A model generated the notes under the pieces. That model was given only the letters and a program-made list of their open reading frames with translations, was not told the origin of the DNA and did not search any database. Below, piece after piece: positions 14,895 through 23,275 of a stretch of 39,090 bases of DNA (the first letter of the stretch is position 1; every line of letters starts with the position of its first letter). The translations under genes were made by a program, and so were the position numbers. The DNA comes from JBCCFK01 sp965262315 (lineage in GTDB: Bacteria > Actinomycetota > Acidimicrobiia > Acidimicrobiales > UBA8592). The stretch spans positions 1-39,090 of the forward strand of contig CBDHFJ010000092.1 in NCBI GenBank assembly GCA_965262315.1, in the 5' to 3' direction.

Positions 14895-15984
14895 GTCCAT
14901 TGCTTCGGTCCTCGTGTGTCGTGGGTGCTGTTGCGGCAGCGCCCGCAAGCACCCCGGGATGGACCACGACGCACAGGTCGAGGTGCTTCGTGCTGCGGCG
15001 GAACGGTCCGGCGCGCGGTTCAACGTCGTCGACTGTCTCGGGCCATGTGAACGGTCCAACGTGGTGGTGATCCGGACGGATCAGCAGCGTCGCTGGCTTG
15101 GCGGCCTCGGCGACCCCGAGGTGGATCAGCTGGCCGGCTGGGTGGCAACCGGTGACCAGCCCATGCCTGCCTCGATGGAGTCCCACGTCTTCGCCGGCCC
15201 AAACGAGCGTTCCCGACGTCGGCTCCTGCCCGAGCGCGGCGCTGACCTGGCCGACCTTCTCGCGGGTTGGGCTCGCACCACGGGACTGTGGGCCTTGGGG
15301 ATCCCGGGCGCCGGGGCAGAACTCGACACCTCGGTCGAACCTTTGGCCGTCACCGCAGGGTCACGGGGCAATGCTGCAATCGTCACCGCCATCGGCGTCG
15401 CTGGCGCGATGCGGGTCGTCGTCGATCAGCGGACCCGCGCCTTCGCGTTCGGTCGACCGGACGCACCACAGGAGCTCGAGTTCCATCTCGTCGTGCGAAC
15501 CGGCGAGGGACTGGTGGCGGCCCATGGTCTCCAGGAGGTCGGGCCCGACGTCGACCCGATCGACGAGACGGGGCTCGGCATGCCGCTGTTCGATCTGGGG
15601 CTGGGGCGCGATGCCGTGCGTGTCATGGTTCGAGTTGCCGACGCCGACCTCGTCGACCGTCTCCGGCGACTGTCCGGGGCCGCGCCGGAAGCGCTCGATG
15701 CGGCCATGATCGCTGCGCTGGACGAGGCATCGGCCACCGCGGTGGTCGAGACGGCCCTGGGGCGCATGGAGATGTCCGCTGCGGCCCTCGCCTCGGAGGC
15801 GCTGCCCTCCTCCGGTACGCGGCTGCGCCTGCTGCTCGATGTGGTCCGGGAAGGCGCCGACCTCCCGGCAGGGGTCGAGGTGCCGAAGGGGTGGCTGATC
15901 GGACCATCGCATCATCCGAGCAGCGCGATCGACCTGACCGGTCGCACCGAGGCGGAGCCGGTGGTGATCAGCCCCCGTCGCTGA
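14887..15984 (+). CDS. Thioredoxin-like 2Fe-2S ferredoxin-domain protein with large C-terminal domain
   Basis: The protein has 365 residues from GTG 14887, which overlaps the FAD gene (GTGGCTGA). Residues 1-70 form a thioredoxin-like [2Fe-2S] domain: VCRGCCCGSARKHPG gives C11 and C16 (plus C14, C15), and VVDCLGPCERSNVVVI gives C50 and C54, matching C-x4-C...C-x3-C. The C-terminal 250 residues (PLFDLGLGRDAVRVMVRV, ETALGRMEMSAAAL, then HHPSS near the end) form a separate soluble domain that I cannot name. It probably passes electrons to or from the adjacent FAD protein. It converges on the small membrane-protein gene with a 17-bp overlap. Confidence 0.75.
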   Translation: MAESIASVLVCRGCCCGSARKHPGMDHDAQVEVLRAAAERSGARFNVVDCLGPCERSNVVVIRTDQQRRWLGGLGDPEVDQLAGWVATGDQPMPASMESHVFAGPNERSRRRLLPERGADLADLLAGWARTTGLWALGIPGAGAELDTSVEPLAVTAGSRGNAAIVTAIGVAGAMRVVVDQRTRAFAFGRPDAPQELEFHLVVRTGEGLVAAHGLQEVGPDVDPIDETGLGMPLFDLGLGRDAVRVMVRVADADLVDRLRRLSGAAPEALDAAMIAALDEASATAVVETALGRMEMSAAALASEALPSSGTRLRLLLDVVREGADLPAGVEVPKGWLIGPSHHPSSAIDLTGRTEAEPVVISPRR

Positions 15985-16183
15985 GCAGTGCGGCGACGTT
16001 GGCGGTCGCCCACGCCGAGGCTGCCGCGAGCTGCAACCAGTCGCCGGTCGATTCGAGCCCATAGGCGAACACGCTGATGATCCAGCAGACGCTGGCCACC
16101 ATCTGACCCAACCACTCGAGTCGCAGGGCTCGGGACACGATGCCCGGTGCCGGTGCCGTTGCCTGGGAGTCGTCGGTCAGCAC
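15968..16183 (-). CDS. Small two-helix membrane protein
   Basis: The protein has 71 residues from GTG 16183, which overlaps the end of the FAD reductase gene by 7 bp, implying coupled translation. After a polar N-terminus come two hydrophobic segments, MVASVCWIISVFAYGLE and WLQLAAASAWATANVAALL, separated by a short polar turn. A membrane partner or anchor for the reductase is plausible from position only. No family is recognised. Confidence 0.65.
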   Translation of the reverse strand: MLTDDSQATAPAPGIVSRALRLEWLGQMVASVCWIISVFAYGLESTGDWLQLAAASAWATANVAALLSDGG

Positions 16184-17307
16184 ACACACTCCTGTCCGCA
16201 GCAGCTCAGGTCGTCCAGGTACATGCCCCACATGCGGTAGAGCTCGAGCCGTTCGGCCGGCAGGTCGAGCGCGGTGGCGATGGCTTTGGCGACCACCGCG
16301 AACCGCTGGCGGTACTTGTAGATGAAGCAGAAGGACTGCTTGCCCTGGCGTACGGCGGGGCCGCAGAGGAACAGACCGGGCGTGATGGTCGACTCGTCGG
16401 TGTCGCTCAGCAGGGGGAAGCCGTCCTCACGCTTCTCGAAGAGGTCCGCCACCATGCGATGGCTGCCTTCGAACCCGCCGGCGAACAGTGGGGGAACGGG
16501 CGTCTCGAACTGCTGGCCGGCGAGCGCTGTGACCGTGAAGGTCGCGCCGTCGTGCTCCACCGACGAGACCGGGGTGTGGGTGATCAGCTCGACCTGCTCG
16601 ATGAACCTGCTGTCACGCATCCGCTCCAGTGAATAGGTCGACAGTGCGACGCTCGGGTCGGAGGTGGCGCTCTCCCAGGGGCACCCCTTGTCGAACAGGC
16701 GGACTCGTTTTCCACGCAGGGCGAGGTGGTACGCCGCGTCGATGCCGCTCTCGTAGCCGCCGATGACGATGAAGTCGTCGCCCTCGAGATCGTTGTAGGC
16801 CTCGATCGTGGCGGTGTGGACGCAGTGTTCGGCACCCCGGACCCCCTTCGTGCGGGGGTACTGGAATTCACCGGCGGCCCAGACCACGTGCTTCGCTCGA
16901 ATGACACCCTCGGCGACGGTGAGGTGGAACTCGTCGTCGGTCTTGGCGAGGCCGAGAACGTCGGTCTCCTGGTAGATGGGCAGCTCGAAGTACTGCGCGA
17001 TGACGGTCAGGTAGGCCGCATATTGCGCCCCCGTGGGGTGCTCGGCGTGGAGGGTCACCGCCGGAGAACTGCCCAGGGCGATCGAGTTCAGGTCGAGCAT
17101 CCCGATGGAGTTGGTGGGGAAGGACGGCGTGATGAATCGCGTCTCCTCGGGCCACGCCGAGAACGAGGCTCCGACGGTCTCGCGGTCGAGCACGAGCATG
17201 TCCTCGATTCCCGCGTGTTTGAGGGTCACCGCAACCCCTACTCCTGCGGCGCCGGCGCCAACGACGACCACGTCGTGCAGCTGGGTCATGCGTGGCGTGT
17301 CGGTCAT
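16177..17307 (-). CDS. FAD/NAD(P)-dependent reductase with Cys-rich C-terminal tail (YpdA/CzcO-like)
   Basis: The protein has 376 residues. The N-terminal FAD motif VVVVGAGAAGVGVAVTL is at residues 13-29. A second nucleotide motif FIVIGGYESGIDAAYHL (about 179-195) has the GGxxSxxD pattern of the YpdA/flavin-monooxygenase-like reductases. The protein ends SCCGQECVC, placing four Cys (369, 370, 374, 376) in the last eight residues, which suggests metal or disulfide chemistry. The start ATG 17307 has an AGAGGA ribosome site. A Fur-like operator overlaps its promoter, and the small membrane-protein gene is coupled behind it. An iron- or thiol-related reductase is inferred. Confidence 0.78.
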   Translation of the reverse strand: MTDTPRMTQLHDVVVVGAGAAGVGVAVTLKHAGIEDMLVLDRETVGASFSAWPEETRFITPSFPTNSIGMLDLNSIALGSSPAVTLHAEHPTGAQYAAYLTVIAQYFELPIYQETDVLGLAKTDDEFHLTVAEGVIRAKHVVWAAGEFQYPRTKGVRGAEHCVHTATIEAYNDLEGDDFIVIGGYESGIDAAYHLALRGKRVRLFDKGCPWESATSDPSVALSTYSLERMRDSRFIEQVELITHTPVSSVEHDGATFTVTALAGQQFETPVPPLFAGGFEGSHRMVADLFEKREDGFPLLSDTDESTITPGLFLCGPAVRQGKQSFCFIYKYRQRFAVVAKAIATALDLPAERLELYRMWGMYLDDLSCCGQECVC

Positions 17308-17345
17308 GTGGGGTCCTCTGTGTCGCAGTCCGTCGGTCCGATGCC

Positions 17346-17374
17346 AGCCTACCGAGAAACAAGAACCGTTCTCA
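17346..17374 (-). promoter_or_regulatory. Fur-like operator and promoter of the FAD reductase gene
   Basis: Minus strand: TGAGAA (17374-17369) and TAGGCT (17351-17346), 17 bp apart, form the promoter. The palindrome AGAAC-C-GTTCT (17362-17372) and the following TTGTTTCTC fill the space between them. Aligned with the site at 12914 the shared pattern is GAGAAYNNTTCYTRTTTCT at a nearly identical distance (21-22 bp) from the -10. Confidence 0.5.
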
Positions 17375-17382
17375 GTGGGTGC

Positions 17383-18834
17383 TCAGCTGAGTCGCCGGGT
17401 CAGGGGGTCCAGGTGTGCGTGTGTGTCGGCCTCGATCGCTGCGAGTCGGGCGTAGACGTCGGCGTGGTCGGATCGGGGCTCGAAGGTGTCGTCTCGTCGG
17501 ACCAGCAGGTTCGTGGCCTCGGCGGCCGTTGCCCAGACGTCGGCGAACATGCCGGCGTTCACGGCGCAGCCGATCGAGGCCGAGCTGCGAAGGCGATTGC
17601 GGCTCGTGGGTACGCCGTGGACGTCGGCCAGGATCTGCATCATCAGGTCGCTGTTGGCGCCGCCACCGCTGACGATGAGCTCGGTGAATGGTTGGGCGAG
17701 CTCGGCGGCCATCGGGTCCATGTGGTTCTTGAGGCGGAGCGCGATCCCTTCGAGGACCGAGCGGTAGAGATGGGCGCGGGTGTGGCGGCCGTCGAAGCCG
17801 ATCATCGCGCCCTTGCGGAATGGTGCGTGTGGGGGAGCGGCCCAGTCGTGCACGGTGAGCAGGCCCTCAGAGCCGGCGGGCACCTCGGCGGCCTCGTCGC
17901 CCAGGAGGTCCTCGATCGAACGACCGGTGGTGGCGCGCCCCGCTTCGATCGCCGCGGTGAGGGCAGCGGCGCCGAACTGGTCTCGGAACCAGCTGACGCT
18001 CCACATGCCGCGGCGGACCCCCCAACACTCGTACAGGTAGTGGCCCGGCAGCGATGCCTGGAACGTCCAGAAGGACTCGGCATCGGCCACGAGGCGTTCG
18101 CCGTGGGTCATGGCTGCGATGTAGGTCCCGAGGGAGACCAGGCCCACGCCCGGATCGAGCACGCCCGAGCCCAGTGCCTCCACCGCCTTGTCGTGTGCGG
18201 TGGCCACGACGGGCAGGCCCGCCGGCAGGCCGGTCGCCGCGGCGACCTCGGCGGTGAGCGTGCCGAGCTGCTCCCCGGGTCGGACGAGGTCGAAGACCTG
18301 CCCTCGGTCGAGGTTGCAGTCCTCCCAGAGGTCGGGGTCGGTGGACCAGTCGAGGGTCACGTCGTCGATCGGCCACCAGCCGATGAGGTTGGCGCAGGTG
18401 TCGGTGCGGTCGCCTGTCAGGCGGAGCCCGACGTAGCCCGAACTGGTGGTGACGTGGCTGACCTCGCCGTACTGCTCCTCGTGCGCGTGCGGATGGTCGA
18501 GTCGTTCATCCATCCAGCTGATGAGCGGATGCGCGAGCGAGCCGTTCGGGCGGAGGAGCGCACGGCAACAGCGGATGATGCAGATGCCCATCGCCTCGAT
18601 CGCGGCCACGTCGTGGCCGGCGGCAGTGAACGCCTCGACCGCTGCGGTGAGCGCTCCGACGGTGGCATCCCAGAGATCGTCGTCGGGGTGGACAGCCCGG
18701 TTCGGCGATGGGATCTCGAGCGGCCGCAGCGCCTGATGGCCCTCGGCGACCAGGGCCCCGTCGTCGCCGAAGATCAGGACCTTGGCGCTCTGGGTGCCGA
18801 CGTCGAGCCCGATGACGAACCGCTGCGGAGCCAT
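17383..18834 (-). CDS. FGGY-family carbohydrate kinase
   Basis: The protein has 483 residues with the two ASKHA domains of FGGY kinases. The N-terminal phosphate-1 motif is VIGLDVGTQSAKVLIF, with SWMDERL further on. The C-terminal domain has GVGLVSLGTYIAAM and the adenosine motif ELIVSGGGANSDLMMQILADVHGVP. These enzymes phosphorylate sugars or polyols (xylulose, glycerol, ribulose and others); residues that set the sugar are not obvious to me. It lies 52 bp behind the flavoprotein gene in an SDR-flavoprotein-kinase array, which suggests oxidation of a polyol followed by phosphorylation. Confidence 0.88.
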   Translation of the reverse strand: MAPQRFVIGLDVGTQSAKVLIFGDDGALVAEGHQALRPLEIPSPNRAVHPDDDLWDATVGALTAAVEAFTAAGHDVAAIEAMGICIIRCCRALLRPNGSLAHPLISWMDERLDHPHAHEEQYGEVSHVTTSSGYVGLRLTGDRTDTCANLIGWWPIDDVTLDWSTDPDLWEDCNLDRGQVFDLVRPGEQLGTLTAEVAAATGLPAGLPVVATAHDKAVEALGSGVLDPGVGLVSLGTYIAAMTHGERLVADAESFWTFQASLPGHYLYECWGVRRGMWSVSWFRDQFGAAALTAAIEAGRATTGRSIEDLLGDEAAEVPAGSEGLLTVHDWAAPPHAPFRKGAMIGFDGRHTRAHLYRSVLEGIALRLKNHMDPMAAELAQPFTELIVSGGGANSDLMMQILADVHGVPTSRNRLRSSASIGCAVNAGMFADVWATAAEATNLLVRRDDTFEPRSDHADVYARLAAIEADTHAHLDPLTRRLS

Positions 18835-18886
18835 GAGGCCGCAACGTAGCCGGTCCGTCGGCGTGGGAGGCTGGGCGCCGGGGGGC

Positions 18887-20347
18887 TCAGGCCGGGTCGA
18901 CCGGATAGATGCAGCCGAGGTTCATGATCCCGTTGGGATCGAACTCGCGCTTGAGGCCCTCCATCAGCCGGTACGCGGTGCCGTGCTCCTCGGGCGTCCA
19001 CGGGGCGCGGTACTTGCCGATGCCGTGGTGGTGGCACATCGACCCACCGGCCTTCAGGGCCTCTTCGACGAAGATCGCGTTGAGCGGGATGTGGTACTTC
19101 TCCCGCTCCTCTTCGATGGTGCAGTCGACCACGTCGTAGTCGTAGACGAAATACATGTTCGTGCCGGTCTGGTAGCTGTGCGACGAGTGGCCGCCCAGCA
19201 TCGTGATGTCGGCGACGTGCGGGAACTCTTCGCGCACCCGGCGGATGCCGTTCTCGTAGATCTCGTTGATCTGCGACCAGTTGCCCGAGACCTCGGTGGT
19301 GTACCCCATCCGCATGTTCTCGCGGATGAAGTCCCGTTCCTCCTGGAGCTTCTCCGGTCCCCAGTTCAGGTGCTCGAACCAGTCCTTGATGATCGAGGTG
19401 TCGACCCGCGTGACCTCGGGACGGGCGTCGACGATCTCGGCGATGCCATCAGCGGTCGCCTGCGACACACCGGCGGGGCCCTCGGTGGTGAAGATCAGGA
19501 CACACTGGTCCGGGGCGAAGGCGTCGAAGCCGTGCTGGGCGCCGTCCGCGGCGTCGTACAGGCGGGCGACCGACGGCTTGTACCCGGCGGCCATGACGTC
19601 TCGCAGGATCTCGAAACCGGGCTTCATCTCGTCGAGGCGCCACCCGAGGAAGTGGTTGTGGTCCGGGTAGAAGCTGAAGAGCTTGACGGTGACCTCGGTG
19701 ATGTAGGCCAGCGCGCCCTCGTTGCCGATCAGGATGTGCCGGATGTCAGGGCCACCGGCGCGCCTCGGGACGTCCTTGATGCGGACGACCTCGCCCGACG
19801 GCAGGACCGCCTCGAGGCCCATCACCATGTCCTCGATGCCCCCGTAGAGCGTGGAGAACTGCCCGATCGATCGGGTGGCGACGAGCCCGCCGTACATCGC
19901 GATCGGCTTGGACTGCGGCGAGTGACCGGTGGTGAAGCCCAGGGCCCGTACCCGGTCCTCGAGGTCCTGGAGCTTCACGCCGCACTGCACGGTGGCCTGC
20001 ATGTCGAACTCGTCGATGGAGACGATCTGGTCCATGCCCTTGCCGTCGATGACGATCGAGTTCTCGGCGATGGTCTCCAGCCCGCCCTCGGTGGCGGTCC
20101 CGCCGGTCTTCGGGACGACGTTGATGCCGTGCTCGTTGCAGAACGCGAGCGCCTTCGACACGTCGTCGGTGCCGGTGACCCGGACCACGGCTGCGGGTAT
20201 CGGCAGGTTGTAGATCCCGAAGATGTCCTCGAGCTTGCGATAGCGGTCGAGGCTGTTCTCTTTCAGGACCTGTTCGTCGGTGTCGATCTTGTCGGCGCCG
20301 AGGAGGCCGATCAGACCCTCGACGATGGCTTCACGGGACAGAGACAC
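18887..20347 (-). CDS. FAD-binding oxidase (alkyl-DHAP synthase/VAO-family)
   Basis: The protein has 486 residues from GTG 20347, chosen because CAGGAG lies about 8 nt upstream; the open frame further upstream is not coding-like. The VAO/PCMH FAD domain has VVPKTGGTATEGGLE, SPQSKPIAMYGGLVATRSIGQFSTLYGGIEDMV and GNEGALAYITEVTVKL. The cap and C-terminus carry GGHSSHSYQTG and CHHHGIGKYRAPW, the His triplet typical of the alkyldihydroxyacetonephosphate-synthase branch. Bacterial members near kinases often oxidise hydroxy acids or polyols rather than make ether lipids. It sits between an SDR and a FGGY kinase. Confidence 0.85.
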   Translation of the reverse strand: MSLSREAIVEGLIGLLGADKIDTDEQVLKENSLDRYRKLEDIFGIYNLPIPAAVVRVTGTDDVSKALAFCNEHGINVVPKTGGTATEGGLETIAENSIVIDGKGMDQIVSIDEFDMQATVQCGVKLQDLEDRVRALGFTTGHSPQSKPIAMYGGLVATRSIGQFSTLYGGIEDMVMGLEAVLPSGEVVRIKDVPRRAGGPDIRHILIGNEGALAYITEVTVKLFSFYPDHNHFLGWRLDEMKPGFEILRDVMAAGYKPSVARLYDAADGAQHGFDAFAPDQCVLIFTTEGPAGVSQATADGIAEIVDARPEVTRVDTSIIKDWFEHLNWGPEKLQEERDFIRENMRMGYTTEVSGNWSQINEIYENGIRRVREEFPHVADITMLGGHSSHSYQTGTNMYFVYDYDVVDCTIEEEREKYHIPLNAIFVEEALKAGGSMCHHHGIGKYRAPWTPEEHGTAYRLMEGLKREFDPNGIMNLGCIYPVDPA

Positions 20348-20378
20348 GGTGGTTCTCCTGCATTGGGGGGGGGTCGGG

Positions 20379-21197
20379 TCAGCGGACGAGGTAGCCGCCG
20401 TCGACGGCCAGCACGTGGCCGTTGACGTAGTCGGACGCGCGGCTGGCCAGGAACACGCAGGCACCCATGAGGTCCTGGACCTGGCCCCACTCGCCGGCGG
20501 GAACGTGGTCGAGGACCGCCTTGTTGTACTCGGGATCCTTGCGGGTCTCCGCGGTCAGCTCGGTGGCGAAGTAGCCGGGGGCGATGCCGTTGACCTGGGC
20601 GCCGAAGGGCCCGAGCTCGTCGGCGTACGCCTTGGTCAGACCGGCGATGCCGTGCTTGGTGGCGGCGTACGCGGGGGAGCGTTGGCCACCGAGGAACGAG
20701 AACATCGAGCAGACGTTGATGATCTTGCCGCTGCCCTGCTCGATGAAGATCGACGAGGCGGCGTGGCTCATCTCGAAGGCGGCCGTCAGGTTGACGGCCA
20801 CCATCGGATCCCACTTGGAGCGATCGAAGTCGCGGACGTCGTCGACGTTGATGCCGATGCCGGCGTTGTTGACCACGATGTCGACGCCGCCCAGCGCGTC
20901 GACGCAGCCGCGGACGACCTCTGCCGGTGTGCCGGTGATCGTGAGATCGGTCAGCACGATCTGACATCGCCGGCCCTCGGCCTCGATCAGCTGCTGCGTG
21001 GTGCCGTCGTCCTCGGCGATGGTGGGGATGTACAGGTCCGCGCCGGCCTTCGCCATGGCCACGGCGTAGGCCTGACCGAGGCCGCTGTTGCCTCCCGTGA
21101 CGATCGCTCGCTTTCCTGCGAGCGAGAAGAAGTCGAGGGAGAAGGCTCGGATGTCGCGCTCGCCGGATGGGTCGAGCGGTTGCTGGTTGGCCGACAT
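20379..21197 (-). CDS. Short-chain dehydrogenase/reductase (KduD-like)
   Basis: The protein has 272 residues of the classical SDR fold: AIVTGGNSGLGQAYAVAM (NAD(P) loop), IVVNNAGIGINVDD, and the catalytic triad Ser in NVCSMFSF with Tyr and Lys in YAATK, ending VNGHVLAVDGGYLV. The closest pattern I know is 2-deoxy-D-gluconate/gluconate 5-dehydrogenase (KduD/Gno type), fitting a sugar-acid or polyol substrate. The start ATG 21197 gives a normal N-terminal arm. It leads the minus-strand operon with the flavoprotein and kinase; the 31-bp gap to the next gene contains a run of nine G (20365-20373, plus strand). It is divergent from another SDR gene. Confidence 0.86.
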   Translation of the reverse strand: MSANQQPLDPSGERDIRAFSLDFFSLAGKRAIVTGGNSGLGQAYAVAMAKAGADLYIPTIAEDDGTTQQLIEAEGRRCQIVLTDLTITGTPAEVVRGCVDALGGVDIVVNNAGIGINVDDVRDFDRSKWDPMVAVNLTAAFEMSHAASSIFIEQGSGKIINVCSMFSFLGGQRSPAYAATKHGIAGLTKAYADELGPFGAQVNGIAPGYFATELTAETRKDPEYNKAVLDHVPAGEWGQVQDLMGACVFLASRASDYVNGHVLAVDGGYLVR

Positions 21198-21329
21198 CGC
21201 GTCAGTCTCGCAGCGGAAGCGCCGCGGCGGGGCGACAGGGGCGGTGGGAATCGGGAGTCGTCCGGAACCGGTCGGAGCGATCCTGCTAGACACTGGGCGT
21301 CCGGCCCGCACGACCCATGGAGCCCCAAC

Positions 21330-22136
21330 GTGTCTGACGCCCTCTCCCACTTTCGACTCGACGACAAGGTCGCGGTCCTGACCGGTGCCGCGAGCGGTAT
21401 CGGCAAGGCGACTGCCGAGCTCTTCGGTTCGGTGGGCGCCAAGCTCGTGCTCGGCGACATCGACGAAGCCGGCGCGGAGGCGACCGCAGCCACGGTCCGG
21501 GACGCCGGGGGCGTCGCCGTCTCCCAACGGTGCGACATCACGGTGAAGGCCGACAACGAGGCACTGGTGGCTCGGGCCGTCGACGAGTTCGGGCGCATGG
21601 ACGTCATGGGCAACATCGCCGGCATCCCGCACAACCGGATGCTGGTCGATGTCACCGAGGAGGAGCTCGACCGGCTACTCGCCATCAACCTCAAGGGTCC
21701 GTTCTTCGGCGTTCAGGCGGCGCTCACCCAGATGCTGAAGCAGGATCAGGGTGGGTCGATCATCAACGTGGCGTCGTCGGGTATGGACTTCGCCGCGCCG
21801 ACGCTGGCGGTCTATTCGATGACCAAGGCCGCGGTCACCAGCCTGTCGCGCACGGCCGCGATCGAGGGCGCCCATCACAAGATCCGGGTGAACGTGATCG
21901 CTCCGGGGGCGACGGTCACCGCGTTCACCGAGGTGTCGGTCAAGGGCGACGACGGGAGCATCAACCAGGAAGCCCTCGACGGAAAGATCCAGATGCTCAC
22001 GAACGCATCGCCGATGCAGGAGATCGGTGACGCTGCCGACCAGGCCAACCTCATGCTGTACCTGGCATCGGACGCATCGAAGTTCGCCACCGGCCAGATC
22101 TGGCGGGTCAACGGCGGGCTGCCCATGGTCTGGTGA
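21330..22136 (+). CDS. Short-chain dehydrogenase/reductase
   Basis: The protein has 268 residues from GTG 21330. SDR motifs are VAVLTGAASGIGKATAELF, MGNIAGIPHNRML (NIAG in place of the usual NNAG), INVASSGMDF with the catalytic Ser, and YSMTK with Tyr/Lys, then the C-terminal FATGQIWRVNGGLPMVW. The frame is open far upstream, but that part is antisense to the divergent gene. A TAGACA -10-like hexamer lies near 21285. The substrate is not recognisable. It could act with the divergent polyol-type operon. Confidence 0.85.
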   Translation: MSDALSHFRLDDKVAVLTGAASGIGKATAELFGSVGAKLVLGDIDEAGAEATAATVRDAGGVAVSQRCDITVKADNEALVARAVDEFGRMDVMGNIAGIPHNRMLVDVTEEELDRLLAINLKGPFFGVQAALTQMLKQDQGGSIINVASSGMDFAAPTLAVYSMTKAAVTSLSRTAAIEGAHHKIRVNVIAPGATVTAFTEVSVKGDDGSINQEALDGKIQMLTNASPMQEIGDAADQANLMLYLASDASKFATGQIWRVNGGLPMVW

Positions 22137-22150
22137 GCACCGCTCACCGG

Positions 22151-22162
22151 GCTCGTACGAGC
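22151..22162. other. 12-bp palindrome between convergent genes
   Basis: GCTCGTACGAGC is a perfect palindrome in the 27-bp gap between the convergent SDR and luciferase-like genes. It has no loop or T-run, so a terminator role is only a guess. Confidence 0.3.
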
Positions 22163-22163
22163 G

Positions 22164-23210
22164 TCAGGCGGTTTCGCTGCGGATGAGGTCGACGGCCATC
22201 TCGAGGTGTTCGATCTGGGCGGCCGCCGTCTTGCCCTGCGGCGGGACGCGCATGCAGCCGACGCCGGCGGCGGCGATGGCCCGCACCCGATCGCGGACCA
22301 TCTCCTCGGTACCCATCGGATAGGCGGCGAGCACCAACTCCTCGGGTACCGCGGCGGCGGCCGCGGCCTTGTCGCCCTCGATCCAGAGGCGGCGGACTTC
22401 GTCGGCCACGTCGGCCCAGCCGGCCCGCGAGTAGGCGTTGTTGTAGAAGTTGGTCGTCGCCGAGCCCATGCCGCCCAGGGTGAACGCCATGCCGGGGCGA
22501 GCCCGTTCGATGAGTGCGTCCACGTCGTCGGACACGGTGATGGGGCTGTTCACCTGGATGTCGATCTCGCTCAGGTCGCGGCCGGCCCGGTCAGCCCCGG
22601 CGCGTATCGAGTCCAGGAAGACGTCGGCACGCTCGGGGATGAAGGAGGTGCCCAGCCATCCGTCGGCCAACTCACCGGTCAGCTCGAGTGACTTCGGCCC
22701 GAGCGTCGCCAGGTAGATCGGCAGGTCGGGCTTGGGTGGGATCGACGACTTGAGCGGTTTGCCCTCGCCGCCAGGGCGGGGGAGCAGGTAGTGGTCGCCG
22801 TCGTAGACGAGGCGCTCCCCGCGCAGACCCATGCGCACGATCTCGATGTACTCCCGGAGCCGGGCGAGCGGCTTGGCGAACGCCGCCCCGTGCAGGCCCT
22901 CGACCACCTGGGGGCCGCTGACCCCGAGACCCAGGACGAAGCGGTCGTCGGAGATCTGCGCGAGCGACATCGCGGTCAGGGCCGTGGTGGCCGGCGTCCG
23001 GGCGCTGATCTGCATGATGCCGGTGCCCAACGTGATCTGGTCGGTCACCGCGGCCAGATAGCCGATCGAGGCGACCGCATCCATGCCCCACGCCTCGGCG
23101 GACCAGACGAAGTCCACGCCCAGGCGGTCGGCCGCTCTGACGTACTCGACGATGGACGGCCAGTTCTCGCCGTCGTAGTAGGCGCTGCCGACCGAAACCG
23201 AGATCTTCAT
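22164..23210 (-). CDS. LLM-class (luciferase-like) F420-dependent oxidoreductase
   Basis: The protein has 348 residues forming a bacterial luciferase-like TIM barrel: MKISVSVGSAYYDGENW, AADRLGVDFVWSAEAWGMDAVASIGYLAAVTDQITLGTGIMQISARTP, then RFVLGLGVSGPQVVEGLHG and LPIYLATLGPKSLELTGELADGWLG. This block order is that of actinobacterial F420-dependent LLM enzymes of unknown substrate. The start ATG 23210 follows TACGGT by 7 nt, so it may be leaderless; a GTG at 23219 would overlap that hexamer. It is divergent from the tryptophan dioxygenase gene. Confidence 0.88.
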   Translation of the reverse strand: MKISVSVGSAYYDGENWPSIVEYVRAADRLGVDFVWSAEAWGMDAVASIGYLAAVTDQITLGTGIMQISARTPATTALTAMSLAQISDDRFVLGLGVSGPQVVEGLHGAAFAKPLARLREYIEIVRMGLRGERLVYDGDHYLLPRPGGEGKPLKSSIPPKPDLPIYLATLGPKSLELTGELADGWLGTSFIPERADVFLDSIRAGADRAGRDLSEIDIQVNSPITVSDDVDALIERARPGMAFTLGGMGSATTNFYNNAYSRAGWADVADEVRRLWIEGDKAAAAAAVPEELVLAAYPMGTEEMVRDRVRAIAAAGVGCMRVPPQGKTAAAQIEHLEMAVDLIRSETA

Positions 23211-23275
23211 GGCGCACACCGTAGGTGGTGGCGGCCGACCAGATTGATGGTCCGCGTCGTCCTAGGCTCCGCCCC

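Noticed and set aside
17362..17372. AGAAC-C-GTTCT as a KstR-type steroid-catabolism operator
   Set aside because: KstR sites have a two-base centre between AAC and GTT; here it is one base, and the match to the site at 12914 fits a Fur-like box better.
16726..18849. 707-residue plus-strand open frame
   Set aside because: It is antisense to the FAD reductase and FGGY kinase genes, both of which have clear motifs.
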